DNA of 64,000 bases from Afipia sp. P52-10 (GTDB lineage Bacteria; Pseudomonadota; Alphaproteobacteria; Rhizobiales; Xanthobacteraceae): positions 1,218 to 65,217 of the forward strand of contig NZ_AZSJ01000002.1 of NCBI RefSeq assembly GCF_000516555.1. Reading direction: 5' to 3'. Each line of letters starts with the position of its first letter. Within the stretch, counting starts at the first letter, position 1. The notes below the pieces were generated by a model. The model saw only the letters and a list, made by a program, of their open reading frames with translations, searched no databases and was not told where the DNA came from. The translations under genes were made by a program, and so were the position numbers. Positions 1 to 8,263 of this stretch are shown here, in pieces.

Positions 1-210
1 ATCTCAGTAGACCTGCGGAAGGCGAGGCCGATTCAGCTTGCGCATATCAAGTCGGCGTTGGCGATTGAGACGAAGCGACGCGACAGCGATGACGACCTTT
101 GGAGTGCGCCGCTGGTCGTTGATCTCGCGCCACTGGTTGAGAAAATAAAAGGCGCGCAGGACGCGGATGCCCTGCGCGCGATTTGGCCGTCAGAATTGAG
201 AGTAGCTTAG
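1..210 (+). CDS. C-terminal part of an unidentified protein, cut by the window edge
   Basis: An open frame enters from the left edge in frame 1 and stops with TAG at 208-210, giving 69 residues. The composition looks like real protein (charged, with segments such as LRKARPIQLAHIKSAL and WSAPLVVDLAPLVEKIK), but I recognise no family. The start lies outside the window. It converges on the small membrane protein gene and their stop codons overlap by a few bases. Its position next to insertion-sequence scraps suggests accessory or phage-derived DNA, which is inference only. Confidence 0.45.
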   Translation: MSVDLRKARPIQLAHIKSALAIETKRRDSDDDLWSAPLVVDLAPLVEKIKGAQDADALRAIWPSELRVA

Positions 211-332
211 TTCTTGATGCTCGCGGCCGTCGATGCGACGGCATCAGCGATGAATGCGCCGGCCACCTTGATGAACGGCCAAGCGAGAGCTGCGGCGGCG
301 ATCGCCACCAACCAGATGTGAGCTTCCTGCAT
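207..332 (-). CDS. Small single-span membrane protein, 41 aa, unknown function
   Basis: Starting at the ATG read from 332, the protein is MQEAHIW followed by a hydrophobic stretch of about 20 residues (roughly residues 7-30) and a short polar tail ending in SIKN. The start was chosen because the purine-rich sequence GTAGGGGC lies 6-8 bases upstream; the frame continues further upstream but that part is Arg-rich and looks non-coding. Such short proteins with one membrane helix are common in phage and accessory regions, but no family can be named. Its 5' leader on this strand contains the paired-arm structure at 356-486. Confidence 0.45.
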   Translation of the reverse strand: MQEAHIWLVAIAAAALAWPFIKVAGAFIADAVASTAASIKN

Positions 333-355
333 ATCAATGCCCCTACCACGCTTGG

Positions 356-486
356 TGCCGGGAGGTTGAAATCCAGCGACGTAGGAAGCTGGCCCCCAAT
401 ATTGCCGCCACGCTGGGAGCGACCCAGCGCTGCTACTAACGGTTATTCTTGGAGCCTCCCGGCATGAGCGGGCTTTCCTACGTCGC
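356..486. other. Structured element with two crossing pairs of complementary arms
   Basis: The 10-base arm at 356-365 (TGCCGGGAGG) is the exact complement of 455-464, and the 12-base arm at 376-387 (GCGACGTAGGAA) is the exact complement of 475-486. The order is A-B-A'-B', so the two helices cannot be nested and would form a pseudoknot if both formed. The offset between A and B equals that between A' and B' (20 bases). A 6-bp hairpin (412-417 with 423-428) sits between them. On the minus strand this is the leader of the small membrane protein gene. No known RNA family is recognised. Confidence 0.4.
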
Positions 487-621
487 CTTCGGTCGTGAGC
501 CCAGATTTCAAGCCAGGCGCACAATCAAAAAGCCTAGCCGTGTAGTTGGTCGGAGTAAAGCGCTGTTCTCGGCCCTCCTAGAGGCTCATCGCGGTTCTCC
601 GGGCTGGGATGACCAGCAGAT

Positions 622-735
622 CAGGCGGCCCGCGACCTCGATATGCGCCGCCCCACCGTCTGGTCGATGATGCACCGCATCCGCAGCGCCATGGAGGGTG
701 ACGGCAAGCTGCTAAGTGGGCTTGTCGAGATTGCT
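622..735 (+). pseudogene. Fragment of an IS1595 (ISXO2-like) transposase
   Basis: Frame 1 reads RDLDMRRPTVWSMMHRIRSA followed by MEGDGKLLSGLVEI. This matches the pattern I know from ISXO2-like transposases, in which a helix ending in a PTVWxMMHRIR-type motif precedes GxVEhDETYVGG. Here similarity ends exactly where the first catalytic aspartate should follow VEI; the frame continues as unrelated sequence to a stop at 775-777. There is no upstream zinc-ribbon part and no downstream DDE core, so it is a short dead remnant. Family assignment is from memory of the motif. Confidence 0.55.
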
Positions 736-766
736 GGGAACCGACCGGAAACGAGCGCTTCAAGGG

Positions 767-810
767 GTGACATTTGAAGTTGCGCGCGGTGCCATTTGAA
801 ATTGCGCGCT
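767..810. repeat. Two tandem 22-bp repeats resembling an IS21-family end
   Basis: The copies 767-788 and 789-810 share the core CATTTGAA(G/A)TTGCGCGC and differ at three positions. IS21-family elements often carry multiple copies of a short repeat containing a CATTTGAA-like core at their ends, so this may be an orphan terminus. No istA or istB coding sequence is present, and the block begins inside the last codons of the transposase fragment's frame, as if one element had inserted into another. Confidence 0.35.
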
Positions 811-911
811 ACATCAAGCATCGCACGTTCAAGTGTGCCTGAAGGCCTGCGCGCACAGACACATGCGCACTGACATATGCGCTTGTCGTCTCGTGAAGAC
901 CGGGGCTATGG

Positions 912-947
912 ATTCCGGGCTCGCGAGCTTTGCTCGCGCCCCGGAAT
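912..947. repeat. REP-like palindrome (ATTCCGGG family)
   Basis: A near-perfect hairpin: ATTCCGGG plus CTCGCGAGC pairs across a TTT loop with GCTCGCG plus CCCCGGAAT. The same element, with flanks 'gctatgg' and 'gac', occurs around 42146-42365 and 52777-52940 in this window. It lies downstream of ilvA. Confidence 0.7.
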
Positions 948-1018
948 GACGGCTGAATACTGGAATGCGCCGCCATTATTTCGGAATTGAGGGTTGGTTG
1001 CTTTCATTGCCGTGTATC

Positions 1019-2533
1019 TCACCCCCGCAGGAACAGCCGATACGCGTCGTTGCCGGTCTCGTCCTCGTATGGATAGCCGAGCGCGGTGAGCCGCTCGAAG
1101 AAGCGGGCGCGGTCGGAGTCCGGCACCTGCAGCCCGACCAGCACGCGGCCGTAGTCGGCGCCGTGGTTGCGGTAGTGGAACAGGGTGATGTTCCAGTCGG
1201 TGCCGACGCCGTCGAGGAAACGCAGCAGCGCGCCGGGGCGCTCGGGGAATTCGCAACGCAGCACCAATTCGTCGGTGAGCGCGGCGGCGCGGCCGCCGAC
1301 CATGTAGCGCACATGCAGCTTGGCGGTCTCGTCGGCGCTGAGGTCGATCACGCCATACCCGAGACGCTCCAGTTCGCCGACGATCTCGCGCTTCTCGTGC
1401 TTGGCGTCGCGCAGCTGCAGGCCGACGAACACATGCGCCTTGCTGCCTGCCGCATAGCGGTAGTTGAACTCGGTGACGGTGCGGCTGCCGAGGGTGTGGA
1501 TGAAGCGGCGATAGCTGCCGACCTCTTCCGGGATCGTCACCGCCAGTAGCAATTCGCGCTCCTCGCCGACCTCGGCGCGCTCAGCGACATGGCGCAGGCG
1601 GTCGAAGTTCATGTTGGCGCCGCTTGAGATCGCCACCAGCGCGCCGTGCGGGGTTCCGTTTCGCAGCGCGTAGCTCTTCAGCCCGGCGAGCGACAGCGCG
1701 CCGGCGGGCTCGGCGAGGATGCGCATGTCCTCGAAGATGTCCTTGATGGCCGCGCACATCGCGTCGGTATCGGCCAGGATCACCTCGTCGAGCAGGTCGC
1801 GGCAGAGCGGATAGGTCTGCTCGCCCGCCTGCCGCACGGCGACGCCGTCGGCGAACAGGCCCACGCGGTCAAGCACCACGCGGTTGCCGGCATCGATCGC
1901 CGCCTTCATCGAGGCGGCGTCCACCGGCTCGACGCCGATCACCTTGGTCTCAGGTCGCAGGAACTTGACATAGGAGGCGATGCCCGCGGCAAGGCCGCCG
2001 CCGCCGATGGGCACGAAGATCGCCTCGATCGGGTTCGGATGCTGGTGCAGGATCTCCACGGCGATGGTGCCTTGGCCGGCGATCACGTCGGCGTCGTCGT
2101 AAGGATGCACGAAGGTCAGCCCGCGTGCGGCCTCGAGCGTGCGCGCATGCGCGTAGGCCTCGTCGAAGGTATCGCCGTGCAGCACCACCTCGCCGCCGAA
2201 GTGGCGCACCGCATCGACCTTGATCGAGGGCGTCGTCACCGGCATGACCACGATCGCCTGGATGCCGAGCGTTTGCGCGGACAGTGCCACGCCTTGCGCG
2301 TGGTTGCCGGCGGAGGCGCAGATCACGCCAGCCGCGCGCGCGGCCTCGGCGAGCTGAGCGATGCGGTTATAGGCGCCACGGATTTTGAACGAGAAGATCG
2401 GCTGCAGGTCCTCGCGCTTCAGCAGCACCGGCGCGCCGATGCGCTCGGAAAGGCGCACCATCGGGTCGAGCGGCGTGCGGACGGCGACGTCGTAGACGCG
2501 GGCGTTGAGGATGCGGCGAACGGTGTCGGTCAT
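1019..2533 (-). CDS. ilvA: Threonine ammonia-lyase (biosynthetic threonine dehydratase)
   Basis: This PLP enzyme deaminates L-threonine to 2-oxobutanoate, the first committed step to isoleucine. The 504-residue protein has the PLP lysine in SFKIRGAYN (Lys50), the SAGNHAQG motif at 74-81, the tetraglycine phosphate loop GGGGLAAG at 177-184 and SSGAN at 303-307. Residues from about 325 form two ACT-like regulatory modules, including a 'PERPGALLRFLDGVG' segment in the second, as expected for the allosteric biosynthetic form and absent from the shorter catabolic enzyme. It stands alone, divergent from the AsmA gene, and away from the ilv cluster at 33-38 kb. The 292-base gap to the AsmA gene must hold both promoters; I could not pick them out. 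Confidence 0.95.
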   Translation of the reverse strand: MTDTVRRILNARVYDVAVRTPLDPMVRLSERIGAPVLLKREDLQPIFSFKIRGAYNRIAQLAEAARAAGVICASAGNHAQGVALSAQTLGIQAIVVMPVTTPSIKVDAVRHFGGEVVLHGDTFDEAYAHARTLEAARGLTFVHPYDDADVIAGQGTIAVEILHQHPNPIEAIFVPIGGGGLAAGIASYVKFLRPETKVIGVEPVDAASMKAAIDAGNRVVLDRVGLFADGVAVRQAGEQTYPLCRDLLDEVILADTDAMCAAIKDIFEDMRILAEPAGALSLAGLKSYALRNGTPHGALVAISSGANMNFDRLRHVAERAEVGEERELLLAVTIPEEVGSYRRFIHTLGSRTVTEFNYRYAAGSKAHVFVGLQLRDAKHEKREIVGELERLGYGVIDLSADETAKLHVRYMVGGRAAALTDELVLRCEFPERPGALLRFLDGVGTDWNITLFHYRNHGADYGRVLVGLQVPDSDRARFFERLTALGYPYEDETGNDAYRLFLRG

Positions 2534-2831
2534 GCGAGGGTCCGTGGTACGGCAGGCGGATCAGCGACGCCCTTATGGCGCGCCGCGCGATGGACAGCCA
2601 GCGCCCGCAGCGCGGCCCAGATCAGCCGATACGGCTTCCGGGCGGGCAAGTCCGCGGCGATTTTGACCGGTCACGCGAATGTCAATTTGCCATGGTTGGC
2701 CATATATTAACGGGTGTCACACGGGGTGGCGGATTCGCGGCTGTCCGGTGCTGGGATGATCGGGCGGGTGCTGGCCATGCTGCCGGCACGGGGTTGGAAC
2801 GAGCGTTTGACGTGATTTTCAGAGGATGACC

Positions 2832-5800
2832 GTGCAGACGACGCTGCTCGGAGTGGCCATCGCCTTTATCCTGGCGCTGCTGGCAGCGCTGATCGGCCCG
2901 TATTTCATCGATTGGAACCAGTTCCGGCCGCAGTTCGAGCGCGAGGCGGCGCGGGTGATCGGCATGCCGGTGCGGGTCGATGGCGCGATCGACGCGCGTT
3001 TGCTGCCGACGCCGTCGTTGCGGCTGCGCAACGTCGCCATCGGCGCCCGCTTCGACCCGAGCAACGCCAGTGTCGAGAACCTCGACGTCGAATTCAGCCT
3101 CGGCGAGCTGTTGCGCGGCGCATGGCGCGCCAACGAGCTGACGCTGAATGGCCTCGTGGTCGAACTCGGGCTCGACCGGCAGGGTCGGCTGGCGCTGCCC
3201 GCCGCGGCCTCGGCGGCCGCCGGCGGCTTCAACCTCGGCGCGCTGACCGTGGATCGCTTCAACGTCACTGGCGCTGCGAGCCTCAATGATGCCGCGAGCC
3301 ACACCTCGCTGCGGCTCGACAACATCGTCTTCACCGGCGAGGTGCGGGCGCTCGCCAGCGCGCTGCGTGGCGAGGGCGCAGTGTCGGTGAGTGGCACGCG
3401 CTATCCGTTCCGCCTTGCCACCGGTCGCGCCGCCGATGGCAATGGCCACCGCCTGCGCATCAACCTCGATCCGGCCGCGCGCCGGTTTGCTGCCGATCTC
3501 GACGGTGTCGTCGCGGTCGAGGACGGGCGACCGCGTTTTGACGGCGCGCTGACGCTGTCGCGACCGGATTCGGCCAAGGGCGCGGCCGCCGGTCTCGCCG
3601 ACAGTCCCTGGCGGATCGGTGGCAAGCTGAAGCTCGATCCGGCATCGGCGACGTTCGAGCAGGTCGAGGCGGTGTTCGGCCCCGACGACACCGGGCTGAA
3701 GTTCACCGGCGCGGGCGATGCCCACTTCGGCACCGAGCCGCGTTTACGCGGCGATCTCAGCGCGCGGCAGCTCGACGTCGATCGCTTTCTCACGCAAGGC
3801 ATGCCGCAGACGGCCCAGGGCGGAGCAGCGCCTGCGCCAGTCGAGGCGGTGGCAGGCTTGCGCGCGCTGATCGCGGCCGTGCCGCGCATGCCGATCGCCA
3901 CTGAACTCGGCGTCGACATCGAGATGCTGAACGTCGGCGCGCGGCCGGTGCAGAACCTCGTGCTGGACCTGAAGGCAGACGCCCAGCAATGGCGGATCGA
4001 CCGGTTCGACCTGCGCGCGCCAGGCGGGGCGCGCATCGCGCTCGCGGGCCGCCTCGCCGAGCCCGGCGACAGGGCACAATTCGCGGGCAGCCTCAATCTC
4101 GAAGCCAGCGATCCGGAAGGCTTCGCGCTATGGCTGCAGGGCCAGGCCGATACCGCATATCGCAGCGCGAAGCCGCTGAAGGCGCGCGGCGAGATCGCGA
4201 TCGCGCGCGATCGCGTCGGCATCGAGGCGCTGCAGGCTGATCTCGACGGCAAGCCGGTCTCGGGCCGGTTCGCGCTCATCGCCTATGACGGCGGCAGCAC
4301 CCGCGTCGAGGCGGCGTTAAAGGCCGAGCGGCTCGATTTCGACGCGACGGCGGCTTTCGCCAGAGCAACGGGCAGCGCACTGAAGAACTGGCCGAATGCG
4401 GCGCTGCTCGCGCTCGACGTCGCGCAGCTCGATCTCGGCAATCAGACGCTGAAGCCGGTGGCGGCGCAGGTGGTGTTCGATCCGAAGACGGTGAAGCTCG
4501 AGCGATTGCGGATCGGTGATGCCGATGGTGTTGCCGTCGACGGCAGCGGCGCGTTCGATCGCAGCGCCGCCACTGGACGGCTGTCGCTCAGTGCGACGGC
4601 TGCGAGCCTCGATCCGCTCTCCCGGCTGGTCAGTCCGATCGCGCCGGCGTTGGCCCGCCGCATCGCCGCCATTCCCGCAGGCCCAGGCAACGTATCGCTC
4701 GGGCTGACGCTGGAGACAGCCAAGCCGGAGCGCGATCGCGTCGCGCTGAAGAGCGTACTCGACATTCGCACGCCGCAGATCAAGGGCGCGCTGACGGCGG
4801 CGCTGTCTCCGCCGGTGGCGAGCTTGCGCGATGCCGACATCGGTGCGCTGAAGACGAACGAGGTGGCGCTCAACGCCAAGCTTGATGCGCAAAGTGGCCC
4901 AACGCTGCTGACGCTGCTCGGTCTCGATGGCGTATTGGCCTCAGACGGCGGGCCCGCACAGCTCGATGCGTCCGCCTCCGGCGTCTGGAATGCACCGATC
5001 AAGGTGAAGGCGAAGCTCGCCGGCGGTGGCCTTGATGCCGAGATCGACGGCACCGCCGAACCGGCAAAGGCGGAGCGCGCGGCAAACCTGGCCGTGACGA
5101 TCCGCAACGCCAACGTGGCGCCGCTGGTCGGCATTGCCGATCCCGTAGGCGCACCGCTTGCGGTGACACTGACCGCGCGCGCGGCGCTCGCAGGCGAGAA
5201 ACTTTCGCTCGACGGGCTCGACGCGACAGTGGGGGGCGCACGCGTGCGCGGCAAACTGAACGTGACCCTTGGCGATACGTTCGGCATCGATGGCGACGTG
5301 GGTGCCGATAGTCTCGATCTGTCGCAGGCTTTTGCTGCCGCGCTCGGCGCGGCGGGACGCGGCGGCTCGGATCCGCTCGGGCGCGGGCTCGCGGCCGGTT
5401 GGCGCGGTCGCGTCGTGCTCTCGGCGCTGCGCGCTCATCTCTTCGGCGGCGAGATCCGTCCGTTCAATGCCGTGCTGCGCAACGATGGAACGGCGCTGAC
5501 GCTCGAAGGGGTGAATGGCGGTCTCGGCGGCGGCCAGATCGAAGGCAGCGTGTCCGCGCGCAAGGCTGAGGACGGCGTCAGCCTGACGGCGCGCGTGCGT
5601 GGCACCGGCATCGATGGCGCGGCGCTGCATCACCGGGGGCTGGCGATGCCGCAAGCGCGCGTCTCGCTACAGGCCGCGGTGAGCGGGCAGGGCCGCAGTG
5701 CGTCCGGGCTGCTCGGCTCGCTCAGCGGCAACGGGGCGGTCACGCTGGCGCAGGCGCGGCTGCCGGGGCTCGATCCGACCGCCTTCGAGGCCGCCACCCG

Positions 5801-6515
5801 CGCCAGCGATGCCGGCACGGCGCGCGATGACGCCAAGCTCGCCGCAGTGGTCGCGCCGGCGCTTGCGGCGGGAGCGCTTAACGTCGCGTCGGCGGACATC
5901 CAGTTTACCGTTCGAGATGGGCAGCTGCGCGTCAGCCCGACGATGCTGACCGGCGAAGGCGCGCGGCTCAACCTCTCCGGCGGTTACGATATCAACGCCG
6001 ACCAGTTCGATTTGCGCGCGGCGCTGGCATCGACGGCAACCGATCCGGCCGCGGTCGGGCGTCCGGAAATCCTGGTGCTGCTGTTCGGTTCGCCGGACAA
6101 GCCGGACCGCACGGTCGATGTCGCGGCGCTGTCGTCGTGGCTGGCCTTGCGCGCGATCGAGCGTGAGACCAAGCGGCTCGAACAGATCGAGCGCACCAAT
6201 CCGCTCCTGAATCCGCCGAAGCCCGATGAAGCGCCTGCGCCGCCTGCGGCACCCACACCCGCGCCTGCGCCACACGCTGCCGTGCCGCCGGCCGCTGGGC
6301 CGTCAGCGCCGGCTCCGCAGACGGTGCCGCTGCCACGTCCGGCTCCGCCGCAGGCTGCATCGTCGCCGCCGCCGCAGGAGCCCGCAACAGGGGTACCGCC
6401 GTTGCCGCCGCCGGTGGAGGTGAAGCCTGCGCCGGGTGCGCGCGCGCCGCAGCGGCAGAGCAGCCCGCTGGTGATTACGCCGGCGCCACGGCGTCCGGCC
6501 TCGTCTGGGTTTTAA
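2832..6515 (+). CDS. AsmA-family protein, about 1227 aa
   Basis: AsmA-like proteins are anchored in the inner membrane by one N-terminal helix and extend a long beta-rich repeat domain into the periplasm; relatives are linked to outer-membrane assembly and lipid transport. Here residues 3-25 form the membrane helix (LLGVAIAFILALLAALIGP), followed by the typical AsmA start with FIDWNQFR, 'VRVDGAIDARLLPTPSLRLRN' in part, and about 1050 residues of repetitive sequence. The C-terminus (about 1125 onward) is rich in Pro and Ala and ends near RRPASSGF. I prefer the GTG at 2832 because AGAGG at 2821-2825 abuts the ATG at 2826 but is correctly spaced for the GTG; the alternative adds two residues. 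Its specific role is unknown. Confidence 0.85.
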   Translation: MQTTLLGVAIAFILALLAALIGPYFIDWNQFRPQFEREAARVIGMPVRVDGAIDARLLPTPSLRLRNVAIGARFDPSNASVENLDVEFSLGELLRGAWRANELTLNGLVVELGLDRQGRLALPAAASAAAGGFNLGALTVDRFNVTGAASLNDAASHTSLRLDNIVFTGEVRALASALRGEGAVSVSGTRYPFRLATGRAADGNGHRLRINLDPAARRFAADLDGVVAVEDGRPRFDGALTLSRPDSAKGAAAGLADSPWRIGGKLKLDPASATFEQVEAVFGPDDTGLKFTGAGDAHFGTEPRLRGDLSARQLDVDRFLTQGMPQTAQGGAAPAPVEAVAGLRALIAAVPRMPIATELGVDIEMLNVGARPVQNLVLDLKADAQQWRIDRFDLRAPGGARIALAGRLAEPGDRAQFAGSLNLEASDPEGFALWLQGQADTAYRSAKPLKARGEIAIARDRVGIEALQADLDGKPVSGRFALIAYDGGSTRVEAALKAERLDFDATAAFARATGSALKNWPNAALLALDVAQLDLGNQTLKPVAAQVVFDPKTVKLERLRIGDADGVAVDGSGAFDRSAATGRLSLSATAASLDPLSRLVSPIAPALARRIAAIPAGPGNVSLGLTLETAKPERDRVALKSVLDIRTPQIKGALTAALSPPVASLRDADIGALKTNEVALNAKLDAQSGPTLLTLLGLDGVLASDGGPAQLDASASGVWNAPIKVKAKLAGGGLDAEIDGTAEPAKAERAANLAVTIRNANVAPLVGIADPVGAPLAVTLTARAALAGEKLSLDGLDATVGGARVRGKLNVTLGDTFGIDGDVGADSLDLSQAFAAALGAAGRGGSDPLGRGLAAGWRGRVVLSALRAHLFGGEIRPFNAVLRNDGTALTLEGVNGGLGGGQIEGSVSARKAEDGVSLTARVRGTGIDGAALHHRGLAMPQARVSLQAAVSGQGRSASGLLGSLSGNGAVTLAQARLPGLDPTAFEAATRASDAGTARDDAKLAAVVAPALAAGALNVASADIQFTVRDGQLRVSPTMLTGEGARLNLSGGYDINADQFDLRAALASTATDPAAVGRPEILVLLFGSPDKPDRTVDVAALSSWLALRAIERETKRLEQIERTNPLLNPPKPDEAPAPPAAPTPAPAPHAAVPPAAGPSAPAPQTVPLPRPAPPQAASSPPPQEPATGVPPLPPPVEVKPAPGARAPQRQSSPLVITPAPRRPASSGF

Positions 6516-6706
6516 AAGTGACTGACTGTGAGGCGTGGCAAGTGCCGCGCCGAAGCGATGATCCGCTAATGTGTGGCGCATCGTTTTCGAGGCGCGTCCT
6601 CGGCTTCGAGTCGCGTATTGCGACGTCCCAATGGCAGGGGGCTGGATCGCAACCGTTGGAAATTCACGCAGCCGGCGTGAACTTGGCCGCGAGCAATTCG
6701 GGTAGA

Positions 6707-6740
6707 GGGAGAGGGATCGACGGGATTCGATCCCTCTCCC
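6707..6740. terminator. Hairpin between convergent genes
   Basis: A perfect 14-bp stem (GGGAGAGGGATCGA with its complement) closes a 6-base loop in the 332-base gap between the AsmA gene and the convergent ribbon-helix-helix gene. It is followed by CGTTTGTGG, a weak T-run. The arms resemble the 'CTCTCCCC' palindromes seen elsewhere in this window, so it may be a repeat copy used as a bidirectional terminator. I see nothing else in 6516-6847. Confidence 0.5.
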
Positions 6741-6847
6741 CGTTTGTGGCTTCGATGGGGGAGAGGGCCGCTGTCGCGCATGCGCGCGAAGCAAGGATCG
6801 AATTTGCGTGATCGAACGACGTGGGTCGGATTGCGGTCCGCCGCGCC

Positions 6848-7168
6848 TCAATCCGGCGTGACCGACGCGTGCATGCCCTGCCGCTCGCCGATCATCACCG
6901 CGCTGATGGCGCGGACCCGGAAGTAATCGAGCACGAACAGCCGCACCGCCGACGACAGGTTGTTGGTCTTACGATGCGCGTCGATGATCTCGATCAAAGC
7001 CGAGAGCGTGATGCCGCGGCGGATCGCGATGTCCTTGAGGCCGGTCCAGAACGCGTCCTCGAGGCTGACGCTGGTCTTGTGCTTGCGCACCACCACCGAG
7101 CGCTTGACGACGGCGAACTCTTTCGCCGGGACGGGGTGAACGGTGTCGATCGTGTCATGGTCGAGCAT
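6848..7168 (-). CDS. Ribbon-helix-helix domain protein (RHH_4 type), copy 1
   Basis: The 106-residue protein carries VVKRSVVVRKHKTSVSLEDA followed by FWTGLKDIAIRRGITLSALI, the beta-strand/helix/helix pattern of the ribbon-helix-helix DNA-binding fold as found in small alphaproteobacterial proteins of this family. A beta strand of the RHH dimer would contact DNA through KRSVVV. The ATG at 7168 is preferred over 7174 because AGGGAG abuts the latter but is six bases from the former. It is a paralogue of the gene at 7549-7809 but is separated from it by 380 bases in which I see no gene. The C-terminal extension after FVLDYFR is not shared. Target unknown. Confidence 0.8.
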   Translation of the reverse strand: MLDHDTIDTVHPVPAKEFAVVKRSVVVRKHKTSVSLEDAFWTGLKDIAIRRGITLSALIEIIDAHRKTNNLSSAVRLFVLDYFRVRAISAVMIGERQGMHASVTPD

Positions 7169-7548
7169 AGGCATCTCCCTGCGCGATGGCCATCAATGGC
7201 CCAATCGCTTTTGATGCAAGAAGACTACGGAGATGCCGTTTTTCCCGCTATTCGGGTAACACCCTACGCATTAATCGGTATGCCGCGCCGCGGTCGGCGG
7301 TGCGCGCGTGTGGTTCGCAAGCACCCGAGCAACTCAAAACGTCCGGGTTTGTCGTATCTGAATGCCGTTCCTGAATATGCCGCGACGAGATGCGAGGTTT
7401 TGATGTCGGCACGGAGCGCGATGGTTGGATGAGTCAGCATCGCGCTCTGACTGACTGTTTGAGCATGAATTCGGGGTGAGCCCGAGGATGGTCTCCGAAA
7501 ATGCTTTACGTCCTTTCGGATCGCGCGTCGGCTTGACGGCTGTTGCGC
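7169..7548. other. Intergenic stretch without a recognisable gene
   Basis: This 380-base gap between the two ribbon-helix-helix genes shows no convincing coding frame on either strand. It should contain the promoter of copy 1 and the end of the copy 2 transcript, but I found no clear hairpin with a T-run. Confidence 0.5.
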
Positions 7549-7809
7549 CTACAGGGTTGCGCCAGCGTCGGGTGCACGCACGCCGCCGCTCATCGCGCGG
7601 CTGCGGAAGTATTCGAGCACATAGAGACGGATCGCCGACGACAGATTGCCTTGACGGCGGCCCTTGTCGATTTCGCTGACGAGATCGGACAAGGTCATGT
7701 CGCGCGTGGAGGAAATCTCCTTCATGCCGTTCCAGAACGCTTCCTCCAGGCTGACGCTAGTCTTGTGACCGGCAACGACGATCGACCGCTTCACCACAGG
7801 AGATTTCAT
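7549..7809 (-). CDS. Ribbon-helix-helix domain protein (RHH_4 type), copy 2
   Basis: An 86-residue paralogue of the 6848-7168 product: VVKRSIVVAGHKTSVSLEEA then FWNGMKEISSTRDMTLSDLV, and the shared tail LSSAIRLYVLEYFRSRA. The ATG at 7809 overlaps the stop codon of the DUF4169 gene upstream, indicating translational coupling. The RHH protein beside a DUF4169 gene and fumC is an arrangement I associate with this bacterial group. It probably binds DNA as a dimer; target unknown. Confidence 0.8.
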   Translation of the reverse strand: MKSPVVKRSIVVAGHKTSVSLEEAFWNGMKEISSTRDMTLSDLVSEIDKGRRQGNLSSAIRLYVLEYFRSRAMSGGVRAPDAGATL

Positions 7810-7994
7810 GCTGGATCATCCTCATCGAGACGATGCTGATCGAGCATCGTGTTGAGTTTACGCTCGCGGTCCTGGGTCTGCTGCCGTTCGGCCTTGGTCT
7901 GGCCGAAGCGGGCGCGTTGCGCATCGGCGTCCTTCGCCGCCTGCTCGCGCGCCACCCGTTTTCTGAAACGTTTCAGATTGACAATCTCGCCCAT
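7806..7994 (-). CDS. DUF4169 family protein
   Basis: A 62-residue, highly charged protein beginning MGEIVNLKRFRKR and continuing as a helical Arg/Lys/Gln-rich segment (VAREQAAKDADAQRARFGQ), which matches the small DUF4169 family. The frame is open 15 codons further upstream, but family members begin at the MGE(I/V)(V/I)NL motif, so 7994 is chosen. Function is unknown; the basic coiled composition suggests a nucleic-acid or protein partner, which is speculation. It overlaps the RHH gene by four bases and lies 269 bases downstream of fumC. Confidence 0.75.
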   Translation of the reverse strand: MGEIVNLKRFRKRVAREQAAKDADAQRARFGQTKAERQQTQDRERKLNTMLDQHRLDEDDPA

Positions 7995-8263
7995 CGCCTT
8001 CGCCTGATCGCCGCGCAATGTTTCGGGATTAGCAAACAACGGGCTGATGCGCGAAACGCGCCATTGTCGAGCGCTCGATCAATACCCGTCACGAAGTCCG
8101 CAGCCCCGAACATTCGCCCGCGTCCCGCCTGACGCACTGGTTAATCAAACCGGCGGTAATTTAATCAGTAACACGAGCTGTCCCGCGTCTGCCAGCGGGC
8201 GGACTAAACATTTCGAACAATAACTTGCGAGCGACTTTCCGAAAACCGATAGGCGCCTTCGGG

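Noticed and set aside
1-1000. The left edge as an intact prophage or novel island
   Set aside because: Only fragments are visible: one incomplete gene, one 41-aa protein and IS scraps, with no integrase, attachment repeat or phage structural gene.
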